This document shows, one piece after another, positions 21,384-32,421 of a stretch of DNA of 64,000 nucleotides (its first letter is position 1; the number at the start of each line of letters is the position of its first letter). Origin of the DNA: Hsuehochloa calcarea (taxonomy: Eukaryota; Streptophyta; Magnoliopsida; Poales; Poaceae); contig CM070599.1 in assembly GCA_036346395.1 (NCBI GenBank), positions 30,867,232-30,931,231 on the forward strand. The letters are read 5' to 3'. The notes under the pieces were generated by a model. It saw nothing but the letters and a program-made list of their open reading frames with translations, had not been told where the DNA came from and made no database searches. Made by a program: the position numbers and the translations under genes.

Positions 21384-22100
21384 TGTGGTCGTGGCTTCCT
21401 CCTCCCGATCCATAATCAGATTTCTCGGTTCTCCCGATCCCCTTCCTCTCCCTGTCCACTCCACTCTGTGCCGCTGCCCGTCCACTCGGCGCCGTCCCGT
21501 CCTATGCTCCCCCTATTATCCTTAGACCTCAGTCACCTAGGCACCTCCTGCAGCCAGCTCCGTTCGCCACGCCGTCACCCGCCCCCTCTCCACCGCGTTG
21601 CTCCCCTGTCCTCCTCAGCCACCCCTTGCATCGTCCCGGTCAAGGAGGCGTTGTAGTACCCTTGCCTCGACGCGGAGGTGGAGGCCATTGAGGCGAGGCG
21701 GCCGTGCGGCCGCCGGGCTGCTCAAGAGGGCGTTGGGCCGCATCGGTGACCAGAAAGTGACAGAGCTGGAGGCGAAGGCAAAGAGGGCGTTTGGCAGCAT
21801 GCCCACATCGGCGACCAGAAGGCGTTGTAGATCAAATCTGGATGTGTATTGCAGATTTTTTTTTGTTTTTGCTGTAGATCTTCTTGATTAGCAAAACTGG
21901 ATGTGTATTGCACATTTTTGTGGAAACACGAGTTAATTTGTGGATCGTCGGTGCTGGACTTGCGAGCCTGTTCAAGGCCGCTCGAGCTTGATCACGAGTC
22001 GAACTCGTAATCAAAATGAACTAAGTTTACTGTTTATTTGAGTCAAAACGAGCCTGCTCAGCCGGCTCGGCTCGTTTCCATATGTTGCCAACGGTCTATC
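21384..22100. other. GC-rich fragment without intact gene
   Basis: 21400-21850 has gene-like composition and a short open frame (21598-21891, plus) with alternating Lys and Glu, but no family I know and no conserved motif. It may be a captured or truncated exon. 21960-22080 is rich in CTCGAGC and GGCTCGGCTCG motifs, a composition common in short grass transposons. Both calls are tentative. Confidence 0.3.
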
Positions 22101-22159
22101 TCCACGACTCTACCTGTGGCCGTGTCTGCAGACGGTTGACTAAGCGACTATGCTATACA

Positions 22160-22530
22160 AGTGTCGGTGCAGAAAACGCGGCAACCTGCACATCTGTGAG
22201 AAACTTGGCAACACACGGTGGTACTGGCTTCGGCAAAGCTAGCAGCCAAGAACCGAAGCCCAAAGAAGGCATAGTACCGCACTACACCCCCAACGCGAGG
22301 CCACGTCCGGACGGAAGGCGCAGGCTAGGCATGCATGGGGGCGTACGTGTAGCAGCCGTTCTACTCTCGTCTCTCGTTATTTCATCTCCATTCTCTACGT
22401 CGACGCTACGCAGCACGTACATCTCCACGACGGCATGACCACACCCACACCACACGTACGCTGAGGCGGTTAAGACAAAGGTCAAGCGCGCATGACGCTA
22501 CGGCATCTAATGTGCACTGCTCACTGAGAG
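22160..22530 (+). repeat. Diverged dispersed repeat, copy 2
   Basis: This is the counterpart of 303-625 in the same orientation, with the same order of blocks and several indels. The copia and Gypsy-1 insertions lie between the two copies. Confidence 0.5.
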
Positions 22531-22689
22531 AGCGCTAGCTTTCAACGTCACACACCACATCTTCTGTAAACTATGGATATTATGGAGATATACTTATGAT
22601 CTTATGATGATATTATAATTGACAATGACGTTGAAAGTTTGTCGAATCACACGCTTTCGGCAAAGTTCAAATGTTGTCAGGTCTCTAGC

Positions 22690-23500
22690 GGTTAGACTGG
22701 CCGAGGCGGTGGTCAGACAGACCATGTGGCGGTCCGACCGCCAAGATACTTTGGGGCCAAAAGGCTGGCGGTCAGACTGGCCATGGGCGGCGATCTGACC
22801 AGCCATCTTGTTTGTTTGAGTTTGGAGCTGGGCAAAAAATAGAGGGTGTAGGCAAAAGGGGATTCTCCTACACTTGGTCTCATAATTTTTAGAGCTTCCA
22901 GTCAAAAAATCTATTTGTTTGAAATTTTCAGAAAGGGTTCGGTTTTCCAGAATGAAATTTTGGTTAAGTCTCTTGCTGGGCAGTCCGACCGGCTAAGAGG
23001 AAGCGGTCCGACCGGCTAGGGCGGTCAGACCAACCTATGTGTGGCGGTCTAACCGGTTTTCACTTTTTCGACGGCCAACTTGGCGGCGATGTTTGTTTGT
23101 TAGGTCAAGTTCATGGGTTTCAGTGCATATATGTTGCATGATGCATGTTTTGACTAACGTGGGTCAAGTTGCGAAGAACTTGCTTTCAGAATCAATTTTT
23201 TTGTCTACTGTTGTGCAGGAAGTTTGAAGGTCAACAACGGTCAACGGTGAGGATGATCAGGACTAGGTTTGGAGAGCTGAAGTTCAGAACGATCGAGGAT
23301 GTCGGGTGAAGTTATTGGATTCGAGCATGGCGCAAAATGGACAAGGATGACTGAACGAGAAGTTCGGTGTGACGGGTTACATCAAGCGGCGCGGGGTCGG
23401 TGCAAGTGCCATGGTGGTTTCGGTCGGACCGCCCCTGTGAGAGGTCAGACCGCCCATGTAAAGAGGTTAGACCGTCATTGATAAAGAGGTCAGACCGCCC
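22690..23500. repeat. Cluster of CGGTCNGACCG palindromes, first locus
   Basis: About a dozen exact or near copies of the 11-bp odd palindrome CGGTC-N-GACCG are scattered here, often within GGCGGTCNGACCGCC. A second cluster lies at 29555-29945 inside a solo LTR. That, and loosely similar text between the motifs, suggests an LTR or internal fragment of a related element, without visible boundaries. Confidence 0.55.
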
Positions 23501-23884
23501 AACTCTTGGAAATTGAGTTTTTTTTTTGATAATTTTAGTTGTTTTGCTTTGGGGTTTAGATTTGATTCAATACGAGTCTTCCGCTATGCTTGTATATTGA
23601 TCTTCATAGCTCTCATAGCTATTGAAGTGAAGATCGTGTTGAATCTGATCATGATGAAAAAGAGATCGTGCTCTTATTCGAACCCTTTCTAGTTACCATT
23701 TTGGTCCAACATAAACTGTGCAAGCCACACCGAACGAAACTCGAAGAAGTGTTCGCAAAACAAACAGGTGATCGAGCAAACGGGCGTTGCTGATATCGCA
23801 GCTAGGTTCATATATATGATGATTGAGAGCAAGGTTTCTCTTAGTTTCCAAACACAATTATATTCATTCTTTTCATACTAGCTC
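23501..23884. other. Interval, no feature recognised
   Basis: The sequence is AT-rich and unremarkable. The left part may continue the retroelement fragment, and the right part is likely the 3' flank of the small gene that follows on the minus strand. Confidence 0.3.
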
Positions 23885-24999
23885 TCAACAGGCCTTGGTT
23901 TCTTGATCCGGAGCTAGCTCTCGATTAGGCTTGCCGTCGCCAGCTTCTGGAGGCTTCACGCTCTCAGCCTTCTCTCCCAGAGGATTCCCAACCTGCAACA
24001 TGAGAGCAAACTTTGCTCATGACCACCTGTGTTTTTAGTTGTATCTTCGTATTGTATCACGTTAGATCTAGTTCAAGTTTGGTGTTAAAATTACATGAGA
24101 GAAAAGTTTGATGCAAAAAATAATAATATGAATCTATACTAGTTAAACTAGTTTGTAAAATGACGTGTATTAGTACCTTAGTGAAAATCTTGAAAGCCTC
24201 TTCAGGGGACTTGGTTTTCAGCACCTTCAGAGCTTGCTCCTGCAGCGAATTGCGTCAAACTTAGGTAATTGCTCCAGAGAAGGTAGTAAGTCAATTAATA
24301 CTACCGCGGCAAATGTGGTAGAAAAGACTACTACTACGGAGCTTAACAGCAACGCAAGCTCACGAAAATACCACATTTGATTGCATAAAAAAAGAATTGG
24401 AAAAGAAAGATCATATGACTTCTGTACCAGTATATGTATGCTTCCTTTTTTTTCCTTAAAAAAATGTATCCTGCATTTTTTTTATACTCTGAATGAATTT
24501 CTTGTCGGTACAAAACGCCTCCTATACTTTAGAAATCTAATATCATATTTGGGTTGGCGTTTTGAAATTTGGGCCTAATTTTCAGATTTACTTTATTTTG
24601 TTTGAGGCATCTCAAGTAAGTATTCCTGAATACACAAGAGCTAATATAGGGACCCATGAATGAAAGATACCATGGCTCCAATTCCAAATGTAACCTGCCT
24701 AAAATATGACCAACATGCTGCTGTATCAGAATTGAACTGACGCAAAAAAAAAAATGCAGAAAAATTACGGTTCAAGTTTGTATATTCAAATGGAAAAAGG
24801 CGCGAAAACTTGTTTGAAAAAAGGTGCGAAAAGCGACACGATTCGACAAATAAAATATGTAAGTAGATACTACGATTGAGCATAGAAATACCCTAGCACG
24901 TTGCATATCCTTGCTGCTGAGGGTAGGTGCCTCCAGAAAGTCATCCGAGAGGCAGAAATCGACGTCGTCAAAGGACTCGAGCCTCTGGACTGAGCCCAT
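23885..24999 (-). CDS. Small four-exon gene, 100 aa, unknown function
   Basis: Minus-strand exons that join in phase are 24892-24999 (starts ATG), 24671-24694, 24177-24239 and 23885-23992 (ends TGA). Each intron has GT and AG borders, and every junction falls between codons. Exon 2 is a 24-nt microexon. The product would be 100 residues: an acidic N-terminus (MGSVQRLESFDDVDFCLSDD), a central short hydrophobic stretch VTFGIGAM, a Lys-rich helical part EQALKVLKTKSPEEAFKIF, and a hydrophilic tail with GEKAESVKPPE ending in Cys. There is no signal peptide or full membrane span. A TATA box and a CT-rich leader lie upstream. I do not recognise the family; an alternative donor for exon 2 (after CATGG) would break the frame. 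Confidence 0.65.
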
Positions 25000-25084
25000 C
25001 TTCTTCAGATGAGTGTGACCTGCTGGTTGAAGTTTTGGAGGCGCTGGCAAGAAAAGGAAAGTGGAGAGAAGGTAGAGCACACAG

Positions 25085-25121
25085 GGAGGGGGAGGGGGAG
25101 GAGGAGGAGGAGGAGGAAGAC
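25085..25121 (-). repeat. (TCC)n-rich 5' leader of the small gene
   Basis: GGAGGGGGAGG and GGA repeats on the plus strand read as TCC repeats in the inferred transcript, between the TATA box and the ATG. Such pyrimidine-rich leaders are common in plant genes. Confidence 0.6.
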
Positions 25122-25134
25122 GCGGAGGGGGTCC

Positions 25135-25144
25135 CTTTTATAGG
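25135..25144 (-). promoter_or_regulatory. TATA box of the small gene
   Basis: On the minus strand CCTATAAAAG lies about 136-146 bp upstream of the ATG at 24999, a normal distance for a plant gene with a leader of ~100 bp. Confidence 0.65.
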
Positions 25145-25149
25145 CGTCT

Positions 25150-25779
25150 CATGCATCCTGAGGAGTGACACGTATCGTGTGAGATGGCCCAGATTTCTAC
25201 TGGAGTTCATTGCGATTTGTAATTTTCCTGCATCCGGGCGTCACGCGTTAGATGATAGTTGAATGCCAGAATGCATGATAATTTGGTGGGGCGTAAATGC
25301 TTGCTTTGCAAGTTTGTTTTGACTCAAACAACAAGCTGATGGATGTAGATTATCGGCTCGATCTCGATGCTGTCATGCTTTAATTTCCCCCAAAAAAGTT
25401 AAAATGTGAAGCAACGTGGCAGCAAGTCCTTCCCTTTTGCTTGAAATCCTTGTTCAATCGTAACTCCTGCATAAAGAAAGAATCAACGAAAACAAAAGGA
25501 ACTGTCCTAAAATTCGATGCTATTAATATTTTTGTACCGGAAGAGAACACTGCATAGTGGTGAATCGATTAATATAACACAGCTAAGGGACATTCGAATA
25601 TTACAGTTTCAAATAATGAAGGGAAAATTTGGAAGAGTGACATTACACATCGATGTTATTTTTCAATTCGTGCTATCTCTGTAGTGTTACCGAGTAAATT
25701 GCCTCCAATAATTAATGTCACATCATACAATCATTTTCCAAAACATGTTTCTTTTACGGGAGAAATTCCTCCAAAGAAA
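25150..25779. other. Upstream region of the small gene, no feature recognised
   Basis: AT-rich sequence without convincing ORFs. It probably contains the distal promoter of the small minus-strand gene. Confidence 0.35.
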
Positions 25780-26018
25780 GGGAACCACCTCTTAGTGTGG
25801 TAGTAGAGTTATGAGTGTACGACTCGGGTTCAAATCCTAGTGACCACTTTTACACACACGTAAATACGCTTCACTGGAATTTTTATGAGGTTCGCGGAAT
25901 TATCCTAGCCTCTGTCTATTGAAGCATATGCTACGAGACGCGCTCGCGTATGTATGCGTGTGGTGTGCATACATAGTTGTGTTTGTGCGTCTTTCTTTTT
26001 ATAATCGCAAGAAAAAGA
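25780..26018 (+). mobile_element. tRNA-derived SINE (probable)
   Basis: An A-box-like TTAGTGTGGTAG at about 25792-25803 and a B box GGTTCAAATCC at 25827-25837, some 35 bp apart, form an internal RNA polymerase III promoter. A non-tRNA body with TGTGT-rich text follows. The distance and B box match tRNA-type plant SINEs, but the element does not fold as a tRNA gene and has no CCA end. It abuts the solo LTR insertion at 26024. I cannot name the family. Confidence 0.5.
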
Positions 26019-26023
26019 AATTT

Positions 26024-29000
26024 TGTAGGCACCCAGATTTCTCAATCTGGATTCCTTTGTGAAAATACTGTGCTATTACCTGGATCACTAGATAGCACTT
26101 CACAGACACATTGCTGAATCAAATCATACATAGCGTAAGACCGTACCATTCATTAATTTACACATCAGAGTTTACATAGACCGCTTCGGACCAATTTTTA
26201 CAATAAGGGCCGAACAGGCCAAATGATTACATCACATAAATAGCGAAAAATGACAACAGAAGCAAAAGGGGGAGAACATATCTCTCCACAGGCAAGTGAC
26301 TGGGGAACCCGCGTACGCCCGATATTATCTGAAAACCTCGCACAATATAGGAGGCACACAAGAACCGACAGAGTCAGCTAGACTAAGGTGAGACTAGAAC
26401 AACTAAGGACTAAACTACGCTTCAATGACTCCTGTGTCATCATACTTCTGGACCCTCGTAGTAGTCGAAAGCTCCAGGGTTCCTGTCTCTGAGGGTTTGG
26501 GGAAAAGAGCGAGGATGAGCACAACTACCGTGCTCGCGAGCCAACACAACAGATGTAATAATATACATGCAAGGCTTAACAAGTGTGGCCCGGGTTCTTT
26601 TATTTACGAAAAGCAACATTTATAAATACAGATATTACAAAATCCTATCACTTAGCATTTTAATCAAATTGCATTTTTAAAGAGATTAATTATGCAGTAA
26701 TTAATAACAGCAGATGCTACCTCCACCTTCATGCTTATTTTTTATGGTGGTTACACCCACCTATTATCCACACTGGGTAAGACTACCCAGGGAAATCCAA
26801 AACAAGGGCTAGATGAGCCCTGCACATTTTTCATCCCACCCGCCAAGTTTTTGAAATAGAACTATATCTTGTAAGTTCCTATGCCCGCCCGTGACCGTGG
26901 GCATAGTTGTTCGAACAGTTTAATTCTCTGCAGAGATTGTACAACTTTACCCACAAGAGGTAATCATCTTGACGTATACACACGTTTCCTTATACATGTG
27001 AATCAAGGGGTTATCATAAGGCCTTTACAATGCATCCCTCAGTATTTATTGCACCCGCTGAGGTTTCGCCTGAGAGTGGTTACGCTCTCGCACTCGCGTC
27101 AACCATGCCCCCAAACCCCCCTTGCGCCAAGAACTCCCCAACCCATAGGTTCCGAGGCCTACAGCGTTGCGGGACATCTATCTGGTGCAACTCGTACTGA
27201 TGGACACAAATTATTTAGCCAAGTCGACACCATTATAGACTTGTGGTTGTACTGTTTTACAATAGGATGTCATCACATGATTTAGTCTTTAAGATCATCT
27301 GGGCGGTTCAAACCATATACCAATCATTCTCGTGCCCGACGGCACCCACCACCATTTCATCTGCCCGGATGGGGTATGAGCAGTTTTTAGGGTTTTGAGA
27401 AGAGTAAAACAAATTATCTCAACCATTTCAGTCATTTGCCCACAATGACTGTCCAAAACCACTTTCATGTTTAAAAGATGATGATTGAGACACTTAGTAT
27501 CCCGGTACTTAAGCAAGACTAGCATGGCGCTAAGTACAAACTATAACCAGTAGGTTACCATATAATTACTAGGGTAACAAGGATTTTGGAATTCAATTAT
27601 CAAAGAAATGGTATAATAATTATTAAATCATCAAGTAGGTACTTAACTACCTTAGGGTTTTTGACATACAATTGCATATGAAATTAAAACATGCAGTTTG
27701 ATATTTTAAAAGAATATAATTTGCATAAAATATAGGTTCAACGTGATCAAAGTATTGACTCGCCTGGGTTAGTTATTGCGGCCTTGGTCTTACACCGGGC
27801 CTTCTCGGACAGGGGTTCGAAGTCTTGGTCGGCGTCTTTGCCCGAATCTTGATCCTGCTCGAGTCGTCACTTCTTCTGGACTTCGATTTCTAATTACGCG
27901 ACAATGATCGAGAAACCAAATAAATCCAAAGAACTCCAAAAGACCAAATAAAACACAAGAGCTTTAAATAAGATCGCGGAGGACGAGCTTGAGAGAAGGG
28001 ATTTGGCGAAACATGGATGTTTGACAAAGCCAAACGACCAGAAGAGCGAAGGGAGAAATGATGGAGAAACTTTGCCGGGAGGGAAAACAACGGAGGGTTA
28101 AGGTCGAAGGAATTTTTGCAGGGATACTCCACTGCAGATTTGGAAGATGGCAAGATATTAATTTTGAGTTGCACTTTAAATTGAAAGGCAAGCACCTTGG
28201 TTAATTATTTCATATTTTTAACTTATTTGTTGCTTATTCAGGAATGTGTATTTTAATTACTCCAAATTATAATTGAGATGACTATTAATGATTTAATATT
28301 TAATTATTTTATTTTTCCTTAAATATTAAATTACCATTTTTAATGATCTTTTTAGAGTTTTAGGAAAAAGAGAGGATATTGAATATTTTTGTTGTGTTTG
28401 ATTGTACTTCAAATTATTGGTAATTATCTTTGATGATTTTTGACTGGGAATAAAAGAATATGATAATTCACATTTGGACCAAGGAATTATTCGATAGGAT
28501 TGCAAGATTACTATTCAGGTTTCCAGAGCAAAATAATGAGATTAGCACAAGTATCCTAGAATAGCTTTCCATTGCCAGAACAACTACTCACTGCTACTGC
28601 TAACACAGTTCAACACTTATTGACACTGCACAGGTGGCCACTAGTCAGAGAGGGAGCAGCATCATCGAGCAGCAGAGGAGGTGCGCATGGCGGTGGCTGC
28701 GGCGGCGGGTGGCGGGGGCGGCAAAAATGGGACGCTGTAAGATCGAGGTGGCCGACTAGAGGGGGTGAATACGTGGTTTTAAAAACTTTCGCGCTAAAAC
28801 CAATATATAATGCGTAAGCTAATAACGAATTGACTTTGCACAATTAAAACCTAAATCAACTAGGCTCAACTAAGTGCACCAACAATACAAGAGAGCAATC
28901 ATACAATGATATATAAGCAATTAAAGCATGTAATGTAAATTGCTCAAAGTAATGCACAAGTAAAAACAAGATGGACACAATTATGTTTTACCGTGGTGTT

Positions 29001-32000
29001 CGGAGACTTACCGGTCTCTCCTAATCCACGTTGAGGTAAGCCCAACCACGTTGGACCGGCTCCACTAATTAAGCCAACACCTCCGAGGTAAGTCCAACAC
29101 TTGGACCGGTTCCAACACGAACCAACACCTCGCTCCACTATGGTTGCTCTTCCTCCACTCCGGAGATGGCGAGCACCACACCACTCACAACCACGCCGGG
29201 CCTTCTCACAAGCTTCTTGAGAAGATCACCGGGTACGACGCCTCCACGCCGTCTAGGTGTCGGCAAACACCAAGAGTAACAAATCCAAACTTTCACTGAA
29301 CTAATCAAGTGTCAACGCTCACGTGGATACACAATCCACTACGTAAGGCAACACATGCACTTAGGATTTGCTCTCTAATCTCACCAAGTGCAACACATGC
29401 ACAAGATAGAATGAGAGGCTTGCTCTTAGCTCAAGAGGATCAATAAAGGTTCACAATATCACCAGCAACCTCTCCCAACCGGCCAAGGCTCATATATATA
29501 GCCCACACATAAAAACTAGCCGTTGGGAGATGATTCCCACAAATCAGCACAATACCGGTCCGACCGCCACGGTCTGACCGCCAACTAATGGCCGGTCGGA
29601 CCGCCCTATGCGCCAACGGCTAGAAAATCAGCTGTTGAGCCTTCGACCGGTCAGACCGCCATGCAATGGCCGGTCGGACCGCCACCAAATCGGTCAAACC
29701 GCCAATGCTGGCGGGTCCGACCGCCTGATGAAAATTTGGCTAAGTCCCAAAATGGGCGCTCTCTGGAATAAATATTCCGCACGAACCCCGGAACTTTCTC
29801 ACATCAGAAGTTCTATTTTCACAAGGGCGGAACTTCTGGACAGAAAAACCAAATCAGAGGAAATCGGTCCGGCCGCCAACATATGGCCGGTTCGACCGAT
29901 TGGCCACCGGTCAGACCGGTGACCCCTGGCGGTCAGACCGCCAGGCTCCAGAGACCAAACACATTGGCTCAAATCAATTGGCAAAACATATTCGCCCAAC
30001 TTGAATGCAACTTCAACAAGGTTCCAAGATGATATTCTCAGCTAGTTGCAAAACACATTTGCTAATATTTTAGAATAATCATCACAAGGAATAAGGTACA
30101 TGGACTTACACCATTTGCAAAACACATTTGCAAACTTAAGTCACATGCTACAAGGGTTACGCATGAGCCTCGACTATTTGCAAAACACATTCGCAAATAA
30201 ATAGCATCATGCCTAGATGAGCTAGAGCAACCATATTGAGCTATCAACACATGACTAACTCAAACTACTAGTTAAGACCCTCTTAATAGTACGACAACCT
30301 ATACTAGCAATCCGGTCTTCCAACCAAACACCAAGACCGGTAAAAGACTAGGAACACATCCTTAGCCCTAGCTAGTCATACCTTTGTCTTGCATCTTCTT
30401 GAAGCTTGATGACGCACATCATCACTTCAAGTCCGGGTCATTAACTTGATAATCATCAACGCATGATGATCCTTTGCTTGACCTCCATCAACACATGATG
30501 GGTCTTCTCTTGTCTTAATGATCAACTCATGATCATCTCTTCTTGATAAGCATCAACTCATGATGCATCCTTTACACCAAGCTCTTGACTTGATGATCAA
30601 CTCATGATCATCCCAAGTCTTCATCATCCTGGAACATAACCTATTCATCCAAGTCATGAAAAATGTTAGTTCCACAATATGATTATCATTAATTACCACA
30701 CTATACCATTAACTCATAATGGTGGGACAAGATACCCAATCTTTCCCTCTTTGGTAATTGATGATAACCATTTCAAACACAAATTGAATTCATAAATGGA
30801 GTAGCACAACATGAGCATATATATAAACTACACAAGTCCTATATATATACTCACAACATGAGTATACAAAAACTACACAAGTCTTGTATACTTGAAACAT
30901 GATTTTATGAGAACTACACAGGTTTTATATACTCAAACGGATATGTTTCAAAGTAAAGATCCCAAGTACACGTGGAAACCGGAATATGGATCAATACTAA
31001 TGAAACCACAAAATATAGAATGAGCTCCCCCTAAATGTGTGCATACACATATATGTAAAGAAAACATACGCACATATTCAAGATATACTTATGGTGGAGT
31101 TCTTCCTATATTTTGGATCCAAGAAATGCAACATTATATAAGATTATGAGTCATATGCATATCTCGTTGAATTTCACCTTTATATCCAAATGAGACTACA
31201 TAAGAAGATACTTGACAAGAGAGTTAGTCTCACAATTAGATTTATCATTAATCACTAAAACACTCCATTAACTCATAATGGCGGGTCTAGATCTTTCAGA
31301 CGCCGGGGAGGAGGGGAAACCAAGGGGGGCGGCTGCGCCGCCGGAGCGGCACTGGAGAGAAGACGGCAGTGGTGTCGGGGCAGTCGACGCAGAGGCCGAT
31401 GGTGGAGACGACGGCCGGAGGGAGGGGAGAACCAGGGGAGAGGCGCATGAGTATCAAGGCGGCACGGGGAAGCTTACCGTGTCATCGGTGAAGGTGGGGG
31501 CGCACCGGAGGAGGCTGCCGACGGGAACCGAGGGTGGCGCGGGGAGGCTGAGGGCGACGAGGCGACTCTCTGGTGGCGACGAATCTGCCGACGGAGGCGT
31601 CGGAGGGGGAGAAGACAGCGGCGACGATGCGGGGAGCTCTCGGCGCTCGGTGGTAGCAGAGGGGGGAAGAGGAGGCGCGGAGGGGGATGAAGCAGAGGGG
31701 GAGGCACACGGCTTTATAGTTGGGGAAGAGGAGAGAGCACCAGCGGCGCGGGGAGGCGCAGAGCAGCGCGGACGCAGCGGCAACAGACGGGAGTGGATCC
31801 GGGGAAGGCAGAACGAGGCTCTGGCACTAACGCGGGTGGTGCGGTGGAGCGCAGCGAAAAACCTAGAGCCGAGCGGCACGCTGCAAGGGGTGTCGGCGAA
31901 GAAACGGAAGAGGGGAGAGGAAGGAGAGGGAGGAGCGCAAGCCGGGCCGGGGGAAATAGAGGGGGAGCGCAAGCTGGGCTGGGTGAGGCGAGGGGGGCCG

Positions 32001-32175
32001 GCCGGGAGGGGGAGAGAGAGAGATTTCGAATTTTTGCCAAAATTTTAGAGAATTGAACCCAAGGCAAATTCTGAGTTTTGAAATTTGGAGCTTGATGTTT
32101 AAATTTTGAGGAGCTTTTGAAGTTAAAAACAAAATTTTAAAAACACTGCTCACTTTGCCGAAAACGGATGTTACA
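26024..32175 (-). mobile_element. Solo gypsy LTR (about 3.58 kb), split by a nested solo LTR
   Basis: On the minus strand it starts TGTAACATCC (32175) and ends GGTGCCTACA (26024), flanked by AATTT (26019-26023 and 32176-32180). No primer-binding site, gag or pol is present, so this is one LTR left by recombination. It resembles 52081-54266 in the opposite orientation, including the GGGTAAAGTGTAC core (here about 26901-26953). A TATA-like CTATAAAGCC (minus) at about 31710 may be the LTR promoter. The GC-rich open frames at 31278-32067 are not conserved genes. A second LTR with its own duplication interrupts it at 28736-31298. Confidence 0.8.
28736..31298 (+). mobile_element. Nested solo LTR, 2.56 kb, GACGC target duplication
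   Basis: It starts TGTAAGATC and ends GATCTTTCA, a near-perfect terminal inverted repeat, flanked by GACGC at 28731-28735 and 31299-31303. No coding capacity is seen. Orientation is chosen from the text AGAGGGGGTGAAT near the left end, which I associate with copia LTRs of the SIRE/Maximus kind, so the family is tentative. Internal repeats are CGGTCNGACCG palindromes (29555-29945), TTTGCAAA pairs (29980-30200) and ATCAACTCATGAT palindromes (30450-30615). Confidence 0.75.
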
Positions 32176-32421
32176 AATTTCCCTGAAGTAAACTCTGAAA
32201 CGCTAAAAAGAAAAAGGAATGAAAAATGGTAAAAGCACAAACGGCAACCCTCCCCCAGCCCGTACGCACCACACCTCACACTTTTTCAGGTGTCCTGCAC
32301 GTCTCGGTCACTACACATTGATACACACACACAGTACATGTCACGTCAGCCTCGCTTACATTCCGCATGCCATGCATGCACGCTCGCACGTACATGCGTC
32401 AGATCTCGCGTGTCACGTGCC

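Noticed and set aside
25780..25860. Possible tRNA gene from A- and B-box-like words
   Set aside because: No cloverleaf, anticodon stem or acceptor pairing could be drawn; a SINE head fits better.
30450..30615. CRISPR-like spaced repeats
   Set aside because: Repeats are imperfect, short and palindromic, linkers are similar to each other, and the context is a plant LTR.
31278..32067. Long GC-rich ORFs on both strands (up to 256 codons)
   Set aside because: They lie in the GC-rich part of a solo LTR, overlap each other in several frames, have low-complexity Gly/Ala/Pro/Arg composition and match no family.
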